From NCBI RefSeq assembly GCF_000257665.1, contig NZ_AJKR01000003.1, forward strand, positions 248,001 through 312,000: a stretch of DNA of 64,000 nucleotides, written 5' to 3'. Source of the stretch: Candidatus Aquiluna sp. IMCC13023. Lineage in GTDB: Bacteria; Actinomycetota; Actinomycetes; Actinomycetales; Microbacteriaceae. The number at the start of each line of letters is the position of its first letter. The first letter of the stretch is position 1. The notes beneath the pieces were generated by a model. It saw nothing but the letters and a program-made list of their open reading frames with translations, made no database searches and was not told the origin of the DNA. This document shows positions 1 through 7,498 of this stretch, piece after piece. The translations under genes and the position numbers were made by a program.

Positions 1-413
1 GGTCAGTCACCAGCTGGACTGAGCTGCGCAAAGACGGACTAGCATCGGACGAGCAAAAGTTCCTGTATCCCAACAACGACCCAACGATGCCGTACCTGAC
101 AGGCAAGTTAGCAGACTCCGAAGGTCCAACCCTTGGAGTCAGCGACTTTATGCACTCAGTACCCGACATGATCAGGCCTTGGATCTCTGGAGACTACGCC
201 ACTCTAGGAGCCGACGGCTTCGGTTTCTCCGATACACGAGCTGCTGCAAGAAGGTACTTCAAGATTGACGGTCCTTCGATCGCCGTGAGAGTGCTGGAAC
301 AATTAGTTGCGGACCAGAAAATAGATCCCTCGGTTCCTCAGTTAGCGATTGACAAGTACCGATTGCACGATGTTGCAGCTGGAACAAGCGGGACAGCCGG
401 TGGAGACTCCTAA
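1..413 (+). CDS. aceE: Pyruvate dehydrogenase E1 component, C-terminal part
   Basis: The reading frame is open from base 3 at the left edge and stops at 411-413, so only about the last 136 residues are seen. The residues FLYPNNDPTMPYL, followed by a segment with DMIRPW and GADGFGFSDTR, match the C-terminal domain of the homodimeric AceE-type E1 (thiamine-diphosphate dependent decarboxylation of pyruvate, feeding acetyl groups to the E2 lipoyl domains). The family is near 900 residues, so the 5' end lies outside the window. It overlaps the regulator that follows, putting acetyl-CoA supply directly upstream of the fatty-acid operon. The family call is firm; the first residues cannot be checked. 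Confidence 0.93.
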   Translation, partial: SVTSWTELRKDGLASDEQKFLYPNNDPTMPYLTGKLADSEGPTLGVSDFMHSVPDMIRPWISGDYATLGADGFGFSDTRAAARRYFKIDGPSIAVRVLEQLVADQKIDPSVPQLAIDKYRLHDVAAGTSGTAGGDS

Positions 414-1560
414 GCATCTTGCGTGGCTGAACTCCATAGCCGGAGAGTTAGCAACCGCTACCTTAATTCGGCTCGACGAGACGCTGCCCTGGTATCGAAA
501 CATGCCGCCGGTTCGACGAGCGGCGATAGGCGGTGTTGCTCAAACGGGCATCACTAGCTTTATTAGTTGGTACAAGGACCCAAAGGCTCAGCCATGGGTA
601 GCAGCGGACGTGTTTGGTAGCGCACCGAGAGAACTTCTGCGATCAATTTCGCTCCAGGAGACCCTTCAGGTCATTCAAGTTGTCGTGGAGATGGTTGAGG
701 AGACTGTTCTCAAAGAACACCCAGACCTTCACACCGCGGTTCTCAAATACTCGAGGGACTTAGCCTTTAGTGCAGCTGATGTGTACGCTCGAGCCGCGGA
801 GGCCAGGGGTCTCTGGGATGCAAGGCTAGAGGCATTAGTTGTCGACTCAATAATTAGCGGTGAAACATCCCAGGAGATTAGCTCCCGCGTTGCTGCACTT
901 GGGTGGCAGGCGGACGGGGCTGTGGCTGTTTTGCTCGGCTCCACCCCATCAAGCGAAGACCCCGATGGTGTTCGCAAAACTGCCAGGAAACTTGCCGCCG
1001 ACGTACTGGTTGGAATTCAAGGTCGAAGGCAGGTTGTTGTAGTTGGGCTTATGGAACCAACCAATGATGCAGAGGCCAAAATATACGAAACAGCCAGCGC
1101 GTTAGAGCAATACTTTGGATCCGGGCCACTTGTCCTTGGCCCGACAGTCTTGAGCGTCTCCGATGCCTCAAAATCAGCTAAGGCCGCCCTTTCGGCTCTC
1201 GCTGTCGCCGCTACTGTTGACTCACCTACTCGCCCAACCCACGCTGATAAGCTGTTGCCCGAAAGGGCGCTATCAGGTGACCCGCTAGCCAAGCAGTCAA
1301 TGCTAGATAAGTACTACACGCCTCTTGCTGACTCGCAATCTGACCTGCTTTCAACCCTTCGGGCCTATCTCGATTGCGGCAGGTCCTTGGAAGCAACTTC
1401 AAAGCAATTGTTCGTGCACGCAAACACAGTCAGATATCGCCTAAAACGAATACAGGAAATTATTATTGAGAACCCAACTGATCCTAGATCCGCGTTTATG
1501 CTGCAAATAGCCCTCGCACTCGGGGCGATAAGCGACAGCGAATCAGGAGTTAGAAGATGA
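349..1560 (+). CDS. fasR: FasR-like PucR-family transcriptional regulator of the fab operon
   Basis: Up to 403 residues. The C-terminal 65 residues carry a PucR-type helix-turn-helix (LFVHANTVRYRLKRIQEI). The rest is a weakly conserved sensory region. In Streptomyces a PucR-type protein called FasR lies directly upstream of fabD and activates the fab operon; the same position here supports that role by synteny. The start is uncertain: TTG at 349 gives a 65-base overlap with aceE, ATG at 370 gives 396 residues, and GTG at 400 is also in frame; none has a convincing ribosome binding site. The stop overlaps the fabD start as ATGA, implying translational coupling. DNA target and ligand are not visible here. 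Confidence 0.82.
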   Translation: MTSTDCTMLQLEQAGQPVETPKHLAWLNSIAGELATATLIRLDETLPWYRNMPPVRRAAIGGVAQTGITSFISWYKDPKAQPWVAADVFGSAPRELLRSISLQETLQVIQVVVEMVEETVLKEHPDLHTAVLKYSRDLAFSAADVYARAAEARGLWDARLEALVVDSIISGETSQEISSRVAALGWQADGAVAVLLGSTPSSEDPDGVRKTARKLAADVLVGIQGRRQVVVVGLMEPTNDAEAKIYETASALEQYFGSGPLVLGPTVLSVSDASKSAKAALSALAVAATVDSPTRPTHADKLLPERALSGDPLAKQSMLDKYYTPLADSQSDLLSTLRAYLDCGRSLEATSKQLFVHANTVRYRLKRIQEIIIENPTDPRSAFMLQIALALGAISDSESGVRR

Positions 1561-2456
1561 CGATGCGGATTGTTGCCTGTCCCGGTCAAGGTTCTCAAAC
1601 AGCTGGTTTTCTTGACCCCTGGCTCTCCGAGGTCACAGGCTTTCGGGCTGAGATTGAGAAATTATCCTCGGCAAGCGACCTTGACCTTGTCAGCCTTGGC
1701 ACCACAGCGGACGACGCCAAGATCAAGGACACGGCTATAGCCCAGCCGCTGATCGTAGCTTCATCCATTGCCGCCTTCAGGACATTGTTTCGTGACTCCC
1801 CCGTCGATGGCGTTCTCGGTCACTCGGTCGGCGAATTTGCAGCTGCCGCAATAGCCGGAGTTATTTCGGACGAGGAAGCTATCAGGCTTGTGGCAATCCG
1901 TGCGCGCTCCATGGCTAGGGCCGCTGCCGAGCATCCGACAAGCATGGCGGCAATCCTAGGAGGAGACCATGCCGAAGTAATGCTTGCGGTTGGAGAAATA
2001 GGGCTTGAGATAGCGAACCATAATGGTGCCGGCCAGCTAGTCGCTGCAGGAGACAAGAGCAAGATAGCCGCCCTCATTGCTTCGCCGCCAGCCAAAACTC
2101 GAGTCATTGAGCTCAAAGTGGCAGGTGCCTTCCACACCAGCTACATGGATTCAGCTCGCCTGGAGTTGGCCGAGGCAGTTAGAAAAGTAGCTGTAACAGA
2201 TCCGATAATGAAGCTTTGGAGCAACGTCGATGGTCAACTCTGTGGCAGTGGACAAATCTTTATTGACTCGCTAGTCAGCCAGGTAACAGCTCCGGTTCGG
2301 TGGGATTTGTGCATGGCCAACCTCCCAGAAGAGCAGCTCGATTTTGTCGAGTTACCTCCTGCTGGAGCACTGACGGGACTTGTAAAAAGAGCGGTCCCCA
2401 ATGCGAACCCGATAGCCTTGAAGGTGCCAACTGATTTCGAGAGGGTTACTAAATGA
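1557..2456 (+). CDS. fabD: Malonyl-CoA:ACP transacylase
   Basis: 299 residues, the normal size for FabD, which moves malonyl from CoA to acyl carrier protein in type II fatty-acid synthesis. The N-terminal PGQGSQ motif, nucleophilic Ser90 in GHSVGEF and catalytic His193 in GAFHTSYM are all present. ATG at 1557 overlaps the fasR stop; a second ATG six bases on (1563) could be used equally well. The stop overlaps the fabH start (ATGA), so fasR, fabD and fabH read as one coupled operon. Nothing is missing or unusual in the catalytic core. Confidence 0.96.
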   Translation: MTMRIVACPGQGSQTAGFLDPWLSEVTGFRAEIEKLSSASDLDLVSLGTTADDAKIKDTAIAQPLIVASSIAAFRTLFRDSPVDGVLGHSVGEFAAAAIAGVISDEEAIRLVAIRARSMARAAAEHPTSMAAILGGDHAEVMLAVGEIGLEIANHNGAGQLVAAGDKSKIAALIASPPAKTRVIELKVAGAFHTSYMDSARLELAEAVRKVAVTDPIMKLWSNVDGQLCGSGQIFIDSLVSQVTAPVRWDLCMANLPEEQLDFVELPPAGALTGLVKRAVPNANPIALKVPTDFERVTK

Positions 2457-3451
2457 AACAGCTCCAAGAATCCATTCCGGTCGCCCACACCCGCATTTAT
2501 GCTCTGGGCGCCGCAAGAGGAAATCAGGTTGTGACCAACGATGACATAGCCGGCCCGATTGATTCGTCGGACGAGTGGATTAGACAGCGGACCGGAGTGG
2601 CAACAAGGACCAGAGCCGCCGAAGATCAGTCCATGATGGACTTGGCTGTGGAGGCATCAAAAGAGGCAATAGCAAAATCCGGCGTTGACCCAAACGAAAT
2701 AGGCGCGGTCATCTTGGCCACCATTTCGTTTCCCTATCAGACCCCCTCTGGCGCTTCGTTGCTGTCGGAGCTAGTTGGCGCCCACGACGCGGCGGCCTAT
2801 GACATTTCCGCAGCCTGCGCTGGTTACTGCTACGGCATAGCCCAGGCCGATGCTCTAGTTCGTTCCGGATTATGCAAATACGTCCTGGTAGTTGGAGCCG
2901 AGAAGCTTTCAGACTTTATATCCCCAACTGACAGAACCATAAGCTTCCTTCTTGGCGACGGTGCCGGGGCCGCAATAGTTGGCGCTAGCGATCACCCTGG
3001 AATTTCAAGGACGATTTGGGGTGCTGACGGTTCAAGCTGGGACAAGGTTGGCATGACCGGATCGATTCTGGACTTCCGAGACGGCAAAACTCCATGGCCA
3101 ACTCTTACGCAGGAAGGCCAGACCGTATTTCGCTGGGCCGTTTGGGAGATGTCAAAGGTAGCCAAGCAGGCACTTGATGCTGCCGGCATCGAAGCAAGCG
3201 ATCTAAGCGCCCTGGTCATGCACCAAGCAAACTTGCGAATAATAGATGAGTTTGCAAAACAGATGAAGCTTCCAGATACCGTGGTGATAGCCAAGGACAT
3301 TGTGGAAACTGGAAACACCTCTGCTGCCTCCGTTCCGCTTGCAATGCACCGCATTCTCGAGGAAAAAAAGGTTGCGAGCGGAGGATTTGCACTTCAAATT
3401 GGTTTCGGCGCGGGGCTCACCTTCGCTGCCCAAGTTGTAGAACTCCCATAA
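2453..3451 (+). CDS. fabH: Beta-ketoacyl-ACP synthase III
   Basis: 332 residues. FabH starts each fatty-acid chain by condensing an acyl-CoA primer with malonyl-ACP. The triad is complete: Cys122 in SAACAGYCYG, His257 in VMHQANLRI and Asn288 in GNTSAASVP. The SDEWIRQRTG segment near residue 40 is typical of the family. It overlaps fabD by four bases and is separated from acpP by 39 bases carrying an AGGAG ribosome binding site for acpP. In actinobacteria this enzyme often takes branched primers, but primer preference cannot be read from the sequence. Confidence 0.97.
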   Translation: MKQLQESIPVAHTRIYALGAARGNQVVTNDDIAGPIDSSDEWIRQRTGVATRTRAAEDQSMMDLAVEASKEAIAKSGVDPNEIGAVILATISFPYQTPSGASLLSELVGAHDAAAYDISAACAGYCYGIAQADALVRSGLCKYVLVVGAEKLSDFISPTDRTISFLLGDGAGAAIVGASDHPGISRTIWGADGSSWDKVGMTGSILDFRDGKTPWPTLTQEGQTVFRWAVWEMSKVAKQALDAAGIEASDLSALVMHQANLRIIDEFAKQMKLPDTVVIAKDIVETGNTSAASVPLAMHRILEEKKVASGGFALQIGFGAGLTFAAQVVELP

Positions 3452-3490
3452 GATAAGCCAGTTACTAACGAAACAATTAGGAGAAACCCC

Positions 3491-3739
3491 ATGGCACATT
3501 CACAGCAAGAAGTACTAGCTGGACTAGCTGAGCTCGTCAACGACGAAACTGGCATCGCAGCAGACGCTGTTCAAATGGAGAAGTCATTCACCGACGACTT
3601 AGACATCGATTCCATATCGATGATGACCATCGTGGTCAACGCCGAGGACAAGTTCAGCGTAAAAATTCCAGACGAAGAAGTAAAGAACCTAGTAACTGTG
3701 GGCGACGCAGTGACCTACATAACGGCGAATCAAGACTAA
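3491..3739 (+). CDS. acpP: Acyl carrier protein
   Basis: 82 residues, acidic, with the 4'-phosphopantetheine attachment Ser41 in DLDIDSISM (the usual DSL is DSI here, a common actinobacterial variant). It carries growing acyl chains between FabD, FabH and FabF. The ATG is preceded by TTAGGAGAAACCCC, the clearest ribosome binding site in this operon, fitting the high ACP output that cells need. fabF begins one base after its stop codon. Confidence 0.96.
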   Translation: MAHSQQEVLAGLAELVNDETGIAADAVQMEKSFTDDLDIDSISMMTIVVNAEDKFSVKIPDEEVKNLVTVGDAVTYITANQD

Positions 3740-3740
3740 A

Positions 3741-4973
3741 GTGCGCCGCGTAGTCGTTACAGGCATTGGGGCAACCACTCCCCTTGCCGGTGACGCCATT
3801 GCCAGCTGGGAAGCGCTTTTACAGGGTAAAAGCGGTATAGCAACGCTTGAGCAAGACTGGGTGGCGAAATACGAGCTCCCGGTTACATTCGCCGGTCAGG
3901 CAAAGGTAGCCGCCAGCGCAGTTCTAAGCCCGCAGGAAGCAAAAAGACTAGATCCTTCCAGCCAATTCGCATTGATTTCAGCCCGGGAAGCCTGGGCTGA
4001 CGCTGGAGCACCAGAAGTAGAACCCGAACGACTTGCGGTCGACTTTGCCACCGGAATCGGAGGAGTACAGACCCTGCTAGACGCTTGGAGCACTCTCCAA
4101 GAGCGTGGTCCAAGACGCGTACTACCCATGACTGTTCCGATGCTTATGCCGAACGGACCAGCGGCAGCCATAGGTATGGCGTTGGGGGCCAAAGGTGGAG
4201 CAAGAACGGCCGTTAGCGCTTGTGCATCCGGAAACGAAGCAATCGCTAATGCTTTTCATAGGATTCAACGCGGCGAAGCCGATGTAGTAGTCGCCGGCGG
4301 CGCCGAAGCTGCGATCCATCCACTTCCAATCGCTGCCTTTGCCGCGATGCATGCCCTAAGCAGAAAAAACGAAACGCCTGAAGAGGCATCCAGGCCGTAC
4401 GACATTGACAGAGATGGATTCGTGATGGGCGAGGGTGCAGGAGCCCTAGTTCTAGAGGCGCTGGAATCTGCACAGTCTCGAGGAGCGAAGATCTACTGCG
4501 AAATCGTGGGTGGCTCTGTAACAAGTGATTCTTATCACATCACGGCGCCAGACCCCGAGGGTGCTGGGGCCGCGCGAGCCATGTTGGACGCCTTGGAACA
4601 GGCAGACGCATCGATAGCAGACGTTGAGCACGTAAACGCCCACGCAACATCTACACCGGTCGGAGACATTGCCGAGTACACGGCTATACACAGAGTTTTT
4701 GGAACCCACACAGAAAACTTAGTGATAGCTGCCACCAAGGCTTCCACGGGGCACCTGCTTGGTGGAGCTGGAGCAATCGAGGCTATCTTTACGATTTTGG
4801 CGCTAAAGCAACAGCAGGTTCCTCCAACTACCAATCTTGACAACCAAGATCCGGCAATTCCGTTGAATGTCCCAAGGTCTATCGCACGCCTACAAAGGCC
4901 AGAGGCAGTCGCCATCTCGAATAGCTTCGGCTTTGGGGGTCACAACGCTGTGCTGGCGTTCCGCAACATCTAA
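3741..4973 (+). CDS. fabF: Beta-ketoacyl-ACP synthase II
   Basis: 410 residues, standard length. FabF elongates acyl-ACP by decarboxylative condensation with malonyl-ACP. Catalytic residues are Cys161 (SACASGNEA), His301 (NAHATSTPVGD), Lys333 (TKASTGHLLGG) and His338, all in the expected order; the C-terminal SNSFGFGGHNAVL glycine-rich segment is intact. The GTG start lies one base after the acpP stop, so translation is probably coupled. The gene ends tail to tail with the DUF3145 gene, overlapping it by four bases, and no terminator hairpin is visible between them. Confidence 0.97.
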   Translation: MRRVVVTGIGATTPLAGDAIASWEALLQGKSGIATLEQDWVAKYELPVTFAGQAKVAASAVLSPQEAKRLDPSSQFALISAREAWADAGAPEVEPERLAVDFATGIGGVQTLLDAWSTLQERGPRRVLPMTVPMLMPNGPAAAIGMALGAKGGARTAVSACASGNEAIANAFHRIQRGEADVVVAGGAEAAIHPLPIAAFAAMHALSRKNETPEEASRPYDIDRDGFVMGEGAGALVLEALESAQSRGAKIYCEIVGGSVTSDSYHITAPDPEGAGAARAMLDALEQADASIADVEHVNAHATSTPVGDIAEYTAIHRVFGTHTENLVIAATKASTGHLLGGAGAIEAIFTILALKQQQVPPTTNLDNQDPAIPLNVPRSIARLQRPEAVAISNSFGFGGHNAVLAFRNI

Positions 4974-5434
4974 ACGGCTTTCGGTAACAAACGCACACCT
5001 TCAGGCAATAGCCTCAATGGCTCAAAGACATCGAGCCAGGCCTGCCCCTCAGCCATCCTTATGAGTCTCGCGAATTCAGCCATGTTGCCCTGAGACTGAG
5101 AGATAAAACTTTGGAGTTGCCCGAACCTAATAACTTGCTCCCCGGCCGAGTCAATACTCTGTCGATGAATACCAAGCCTCGGGTGAACTAAGAAGCGCTC
5201 ATCTTCAGCCCCTCGGCCTTCAATCTCGCAAATTACCCCCCGCTTGAATAACTGAGATGCCAAATCAGCACAGACTTCAGAAGGGGTTCTAAAGCTTGTT
5301 TGAAGTTGGTAAGTCGAAGGTAATGCTGGCTGAGCAAACCAGTCGCTGGACGCAGAAAACCCTGCAAGGATTTCATCTATTTCCTTGCACTTATCTTGCG
5401 GGCAAGAAAGAACCCACAGTAGACAGTTGTCCAG
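4970..5434 (-). CDS. DUF3145 family protein, probable CTG start
   Basis: Recognised as DUF3145, an actinobacterial family of unknown function often next to fabF: the protein has the QPALP segment, LASQLFKRG, HPRLGIHRQ and a C-terminal WLDVFEPLRLLPEG. The first ATG/GTG/TTG in frame (TTG at 5263) would delete the first third, including QPALP. The frame stays open to a TGA at 5452-5450. Within that stretch a perfect GGAGGT (5446-5441) sits five bases before a CTG codon at 5434, giving 154 residues, close to the usual size of about 165. I therefore infer CTG initiation. A TTGACT/TTATCC promoter lies upstream. The function is unknown; the location suggests a link with fatty-acid synthesis. Confidence 0.78.
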   Translation of the reverse strand: MDNCLLWVLSCPQDKCKEIDEILAGFSASSDWFAQPALPSTYQLQTSFRTPSEVCADLASQLFKRGVICEIEGRGAEDERFLVHPRLGIHRQSIDSAGEQVIRFGQLQSFISQSQGNMAEFARLIRMAEGQAWLDVFEPLRLLPEGVRLLPKAV

Positions 5435-5491
5435 TTTTCTACCTCCGATTCAGATAAACATCTTCCCCAATGTCCTGAATCGTTGCCTTGA

Positions 5492-5520
5492 GGATAAACC
5501 TCGATGCCTAGAAAAGTCAA
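5492..5520 (-). promoter_or_regulatory. Candidate sigma-70-type promoter of the DUF3145 gene
   Basis: On the minus strand TTGACT (5520-5515) is followed after 17 bases by TTATCC (5497-5492). Transcription would start near 5485, leaving a leader of about 50 bases before the GGAGGT site at 5446-5441. The -35 box is strong, the -10 box only moderate. Confidence 0.4.
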
Positions 5521-5587
5521 AATGTTTTTGAGCCACTGGGTAAGAGCGGAGGTCTAGGCAGGTTTCAGCCGATAACATCTAGGGGTT

Positions 5588-6181
5588 ATGAGCAAACTTT
5601 ATTTTCGCTACGGCGCAATGAATTCTGGCAAATCCACCGCCCTGCTTCAGGCTGCCTACAACTACGAAGAGCGATCTCAGCACGTCCTGATTGCTAAGCC
5701 TTCCGTGGACTCCAAAGGCGATAAGTCAATAGTCAGCAGACTGGGCGTATCTAGAGACGTTGATTTCCTGATTACCCCGTCGCAGAACCTGCGCGAAAAG
5801 TTCGCAAGCGAAGCTGAGTCCTTGAACCGAGCTGAAGACAAGAAAATAGCCTGTTTGCTTTTAGATGAGGCCCAATTTCTGACTCCAGAACAAGTAGATC
5901 AATGTCTCGAGATTGCGGTGCTTGATGGAGTCCCAGTATTGGCCTACGGAATTCGGACCGATTTTAAGACCCTGAGCTTCCCAGGTAGCAAGAGGCTTTT
6001 GGAGATTTCGCACAGCCTAGAAGAGCTGAAGACGATATGCCGCTGTGGTCGCAAGGCAATGTTCAATGGGCGCCTACTAAATGGGGTATTTATCTTCGAT
6101 GGTGAGCAAGTTGCTATTGACGGTGACCAAGTTACTTATGAGTCGCTTTGTGCAAATTGCTACCTAGAAAAGACTATTTAG
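5588..6181 (+). CDS. tdk: Thymidine kinase
   Basis: 197 residues, type II (TK1-like) thymidine kinase, which salvages thymidine to dTMP using ATP. Walker A is GAMNSGKS (residues 9-16); the catalytic Glu94 lies in LLLDEAQFL; a zinc site is formed by Cys151/Cys153 (CRCG) and Cys188/Cys191 (CANC). It is a single-gene unit: the upstream neighbour is divergent and a structured 143-base region follows before aapJ. A TAACAT -10-like box at 5573-5578 sits only nine bases before the ATG, so its transcript may have a very short leader; the AGGGG at 5581-5585 is close to the start. Confidence 0.95.
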   Translation: MSKLYFRYGAMNSGKSTALLQAAYNYEERSQHVLIAKPSVDSKGDKSIVSRLGVSRDVDFLITPSQNLREKFASEAESLNRAEDKKIACLLLDEAQFLTPEQVDQCLEIAVLDGVPVLAYGIRTDFKTLSFPGSKRLLEISHSLEELKTICRCGRKAMFNGRLLNGVFIFDGEQVAIDGDQVTYESLCANCYLEKTI

Positions 6182-6324
6182 GCCCGTCACGCTTAGGTAA
6201 CAATCAGCCCTCACCGAGGGAATCCAATTGGAGCCAGGCATAGTCTTGCCCTACAAGACCAATTGGGGCTTGCCGCTCTCGAAGAATTTTCAGAGCGCGA
6301 TGTTTCTCCATTGAAAGGAGACAC
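6182..6324 (+). promoter_or_regulatory. Structured leader before aapJ with a Shine-Dalgarno-sequestering hairpin
   Basis: Four potential RNA stems lie in tandem. (1) CCCTC/GAGGG, 6208-6220. (2) CCAATTGG at 6224-6231 pairing with CCAATTGG at 6259-6266, enclosing GTCTTG (6243-6248)/CAAGAC (6254-6259). (3) CGCTCT (6274-6279)/AGAGCG (6292-6297), extended by GAA/TTC. (4) GTTTCTCC (6302-6309) with GGAGACAC (6317-6324), one mismatch, seven-base loop, which hides the aapJ ribosome binding site immediately before its GTG. I do not recognise a known riboswitch class. The boundary with the tdk 3' region and the promoter are not established; no convincing -35/-10 pair was found. Confidence 0.5.
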
Positions 6325-7431
6325 GTGAAAAGGAAATCATTATCGGTTCTAGCAGTTGCTTCAGCTGCGGGACTATTTTTGGCAGGTTGTGCCAGCACCG
6401 AAGCTGAGACAACAACTCCTGCTGCAACGCAGACGACAACTACCACGACTACCGAGGCGGCAGGTTCACTGCTAGATAGCGTTACCGCTGCAGGCTCAGT
6501 ACGCTGTGGAACTCGCGATGCCCTTCCAGGCTTTGCAGTGACCAACGATGCCGGTGAGCACGTTGGCTTCGACTCGGACTTCTGTCGCGTAATTGCCGCA
6601 GCTGTCCTAGGAGATGCTAATGCCGTTGAGATGATTGATCTCGAGACCGCAGACCGCTTCACAGCACTTCAGAGCGGAGCGATTGACGTTCTAGTCCGCA
6701 ACACAACTTGGACTGCGACCAGGGATGGTAGCGAGGGTGCAAACTTCCTTCAGCCAACCTTCTACGACGGCCAGGGAATGATGGTTACCTCGGACAGTGG
6801 TTACAACGCGATCGCAGCCATGGATGGTGCAATCATCTGTGTAGCCAAAGGCACAACCACCGAGGGCAACGCTGCTCTTGAGTCGTCACGCCTGGGTCTA
6901 GATTGGGAAATCCGCTCGTTCGATGAGACCGACCTAATTCTGGAGGCTTTCCTAGCCGGCCAGTGTGACGGATGGTCATCAGACGTTAGCCAGCTAACCG
7001 GGCTTCGTTCTGCTTACCCCAATGGAAGCGACGCTCTAACAATTCTTCCAGAGGTGTTCTCGAAGGAGCCACTGGCTCCAGCGGTGCTGGACGGTGACAC
7101 CGCTTGGGCACAGGCAGTCAACTGGGCAATACTTGCTACGATCCAAGCTGAGGAGTTTGGCATCACAAGTGCAAACGTTGACAGCATTCGCGACACGACA
7201 GAGGACGTTGGAATACTTCGTTTCCTTGGAGCAGAAGTTCCAGGTAGCGACGGAGCAGCGGTTCTAGATCCGAACCTTTCATTGCCTACCGACTTCGCTT
7301 ACCAGGTAGTCAAGCAGGTTGGAAACTACGGAGAGATATTTGCGCGTCACCTAACCCCACTGGGTCTGGACCGCGGTCTTAACTCACTCTGGAACGATGG
7401 TGGAATTCTCTACGCACCTCCTTACCGTTAA
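6325..7431 (+). CDS. aapJ: Amino-acid ABC transporter substrate-binding lipoprotein (AapJ-like)
   Basis: 368 residues, larger than most polar amino-acid binding proteins (about 260) and matching the general L-amino-acid AapJ/BztA type. Signal peptide residues 1-21 with lipobox LAGC (Cys22 lipidated), then a Thr-rich linker to about 46 and a periplasmic-binding domain (RCGTRDALPGFA near the start; FARHLTPLGLDRGLNSLW at the end, typical of AapJ). It delivers substrate at the outer face of the membrane to AapQ/AapM. GTG start at 6325 after GAAAGGAG. That ribosome binding site lies inside a possible hairpin. A 16-bp stem follows the gene at the aapQ start. The substrate range cannot be read from sequence. 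Confidence 0.93.
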   Translation: MKRKSLSVLAVASAAGLFLAGCASTEAETTTPAATQTTTTTTTEAAGSLLDSVTAAGSVRCGTRDALPGFAVTNDAGEHVGFDSDFCRVIAAAVLGDANAVEMIDLETADRFTALQSGAIDVLVRNTTWTATRDGSEGANFLQPTFYDGQGMMVTSDSGYNAIAAMDGAIICVAKGTTTEGNAALESSRLGLDWEIRSFDETDLILEAFLAGQCDGWSSDVSQLTGLRSAYPNGSDALTILPEVFSKEPLAPAVLDGDTAWAQAVNWAILATIQAEEFGITSANVDSIRDTTEDVGILRFLGAEVPGSDGAAVLDPNLSLPTDFAYQVVKQVGNYGEIFARHLTPLGLDRGLNSLWNDGGILYAPPYR

Positions 7432-7460
7432 ATAAACACCGTCATTACGACAACAGGTAA

Positions 7461-7498
7461 CTCAACTGGGGGCTCAGTAAAATGAGCCCTCAGTTGAG
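7461..7498 (+). promoter_or_regulatory. 16-bp hairpin over the aapQ ribosome binding site and start codon
   Basis: The arm at 7461-7476 (CTCAACTGGGGGCTCA) pairs with 7483-7498 over all 16 positions (15 Watson-Crick and one G-U at 7469/7490) around a GTAAAA loop. The GGGGG that would serve aapQ is in the left arm and the ATG (7482-7484) is at the loop/right-arm edge. There is no U-tract, so it is not a canonical terminator. Such stems between binding-protein and permease genes can protect the upstream message from 3' decay and hold down translation of the permease. Confidence 0.75.

Noticed and set aside
6224-6266. Paired CCAATTGG copies read as protein operators
   Set aside because: Possible, but the copies also pair with each other around a nested stem and lie in a chain of hairpins leading to a masked ribosome site, so an RNA reading explains more.
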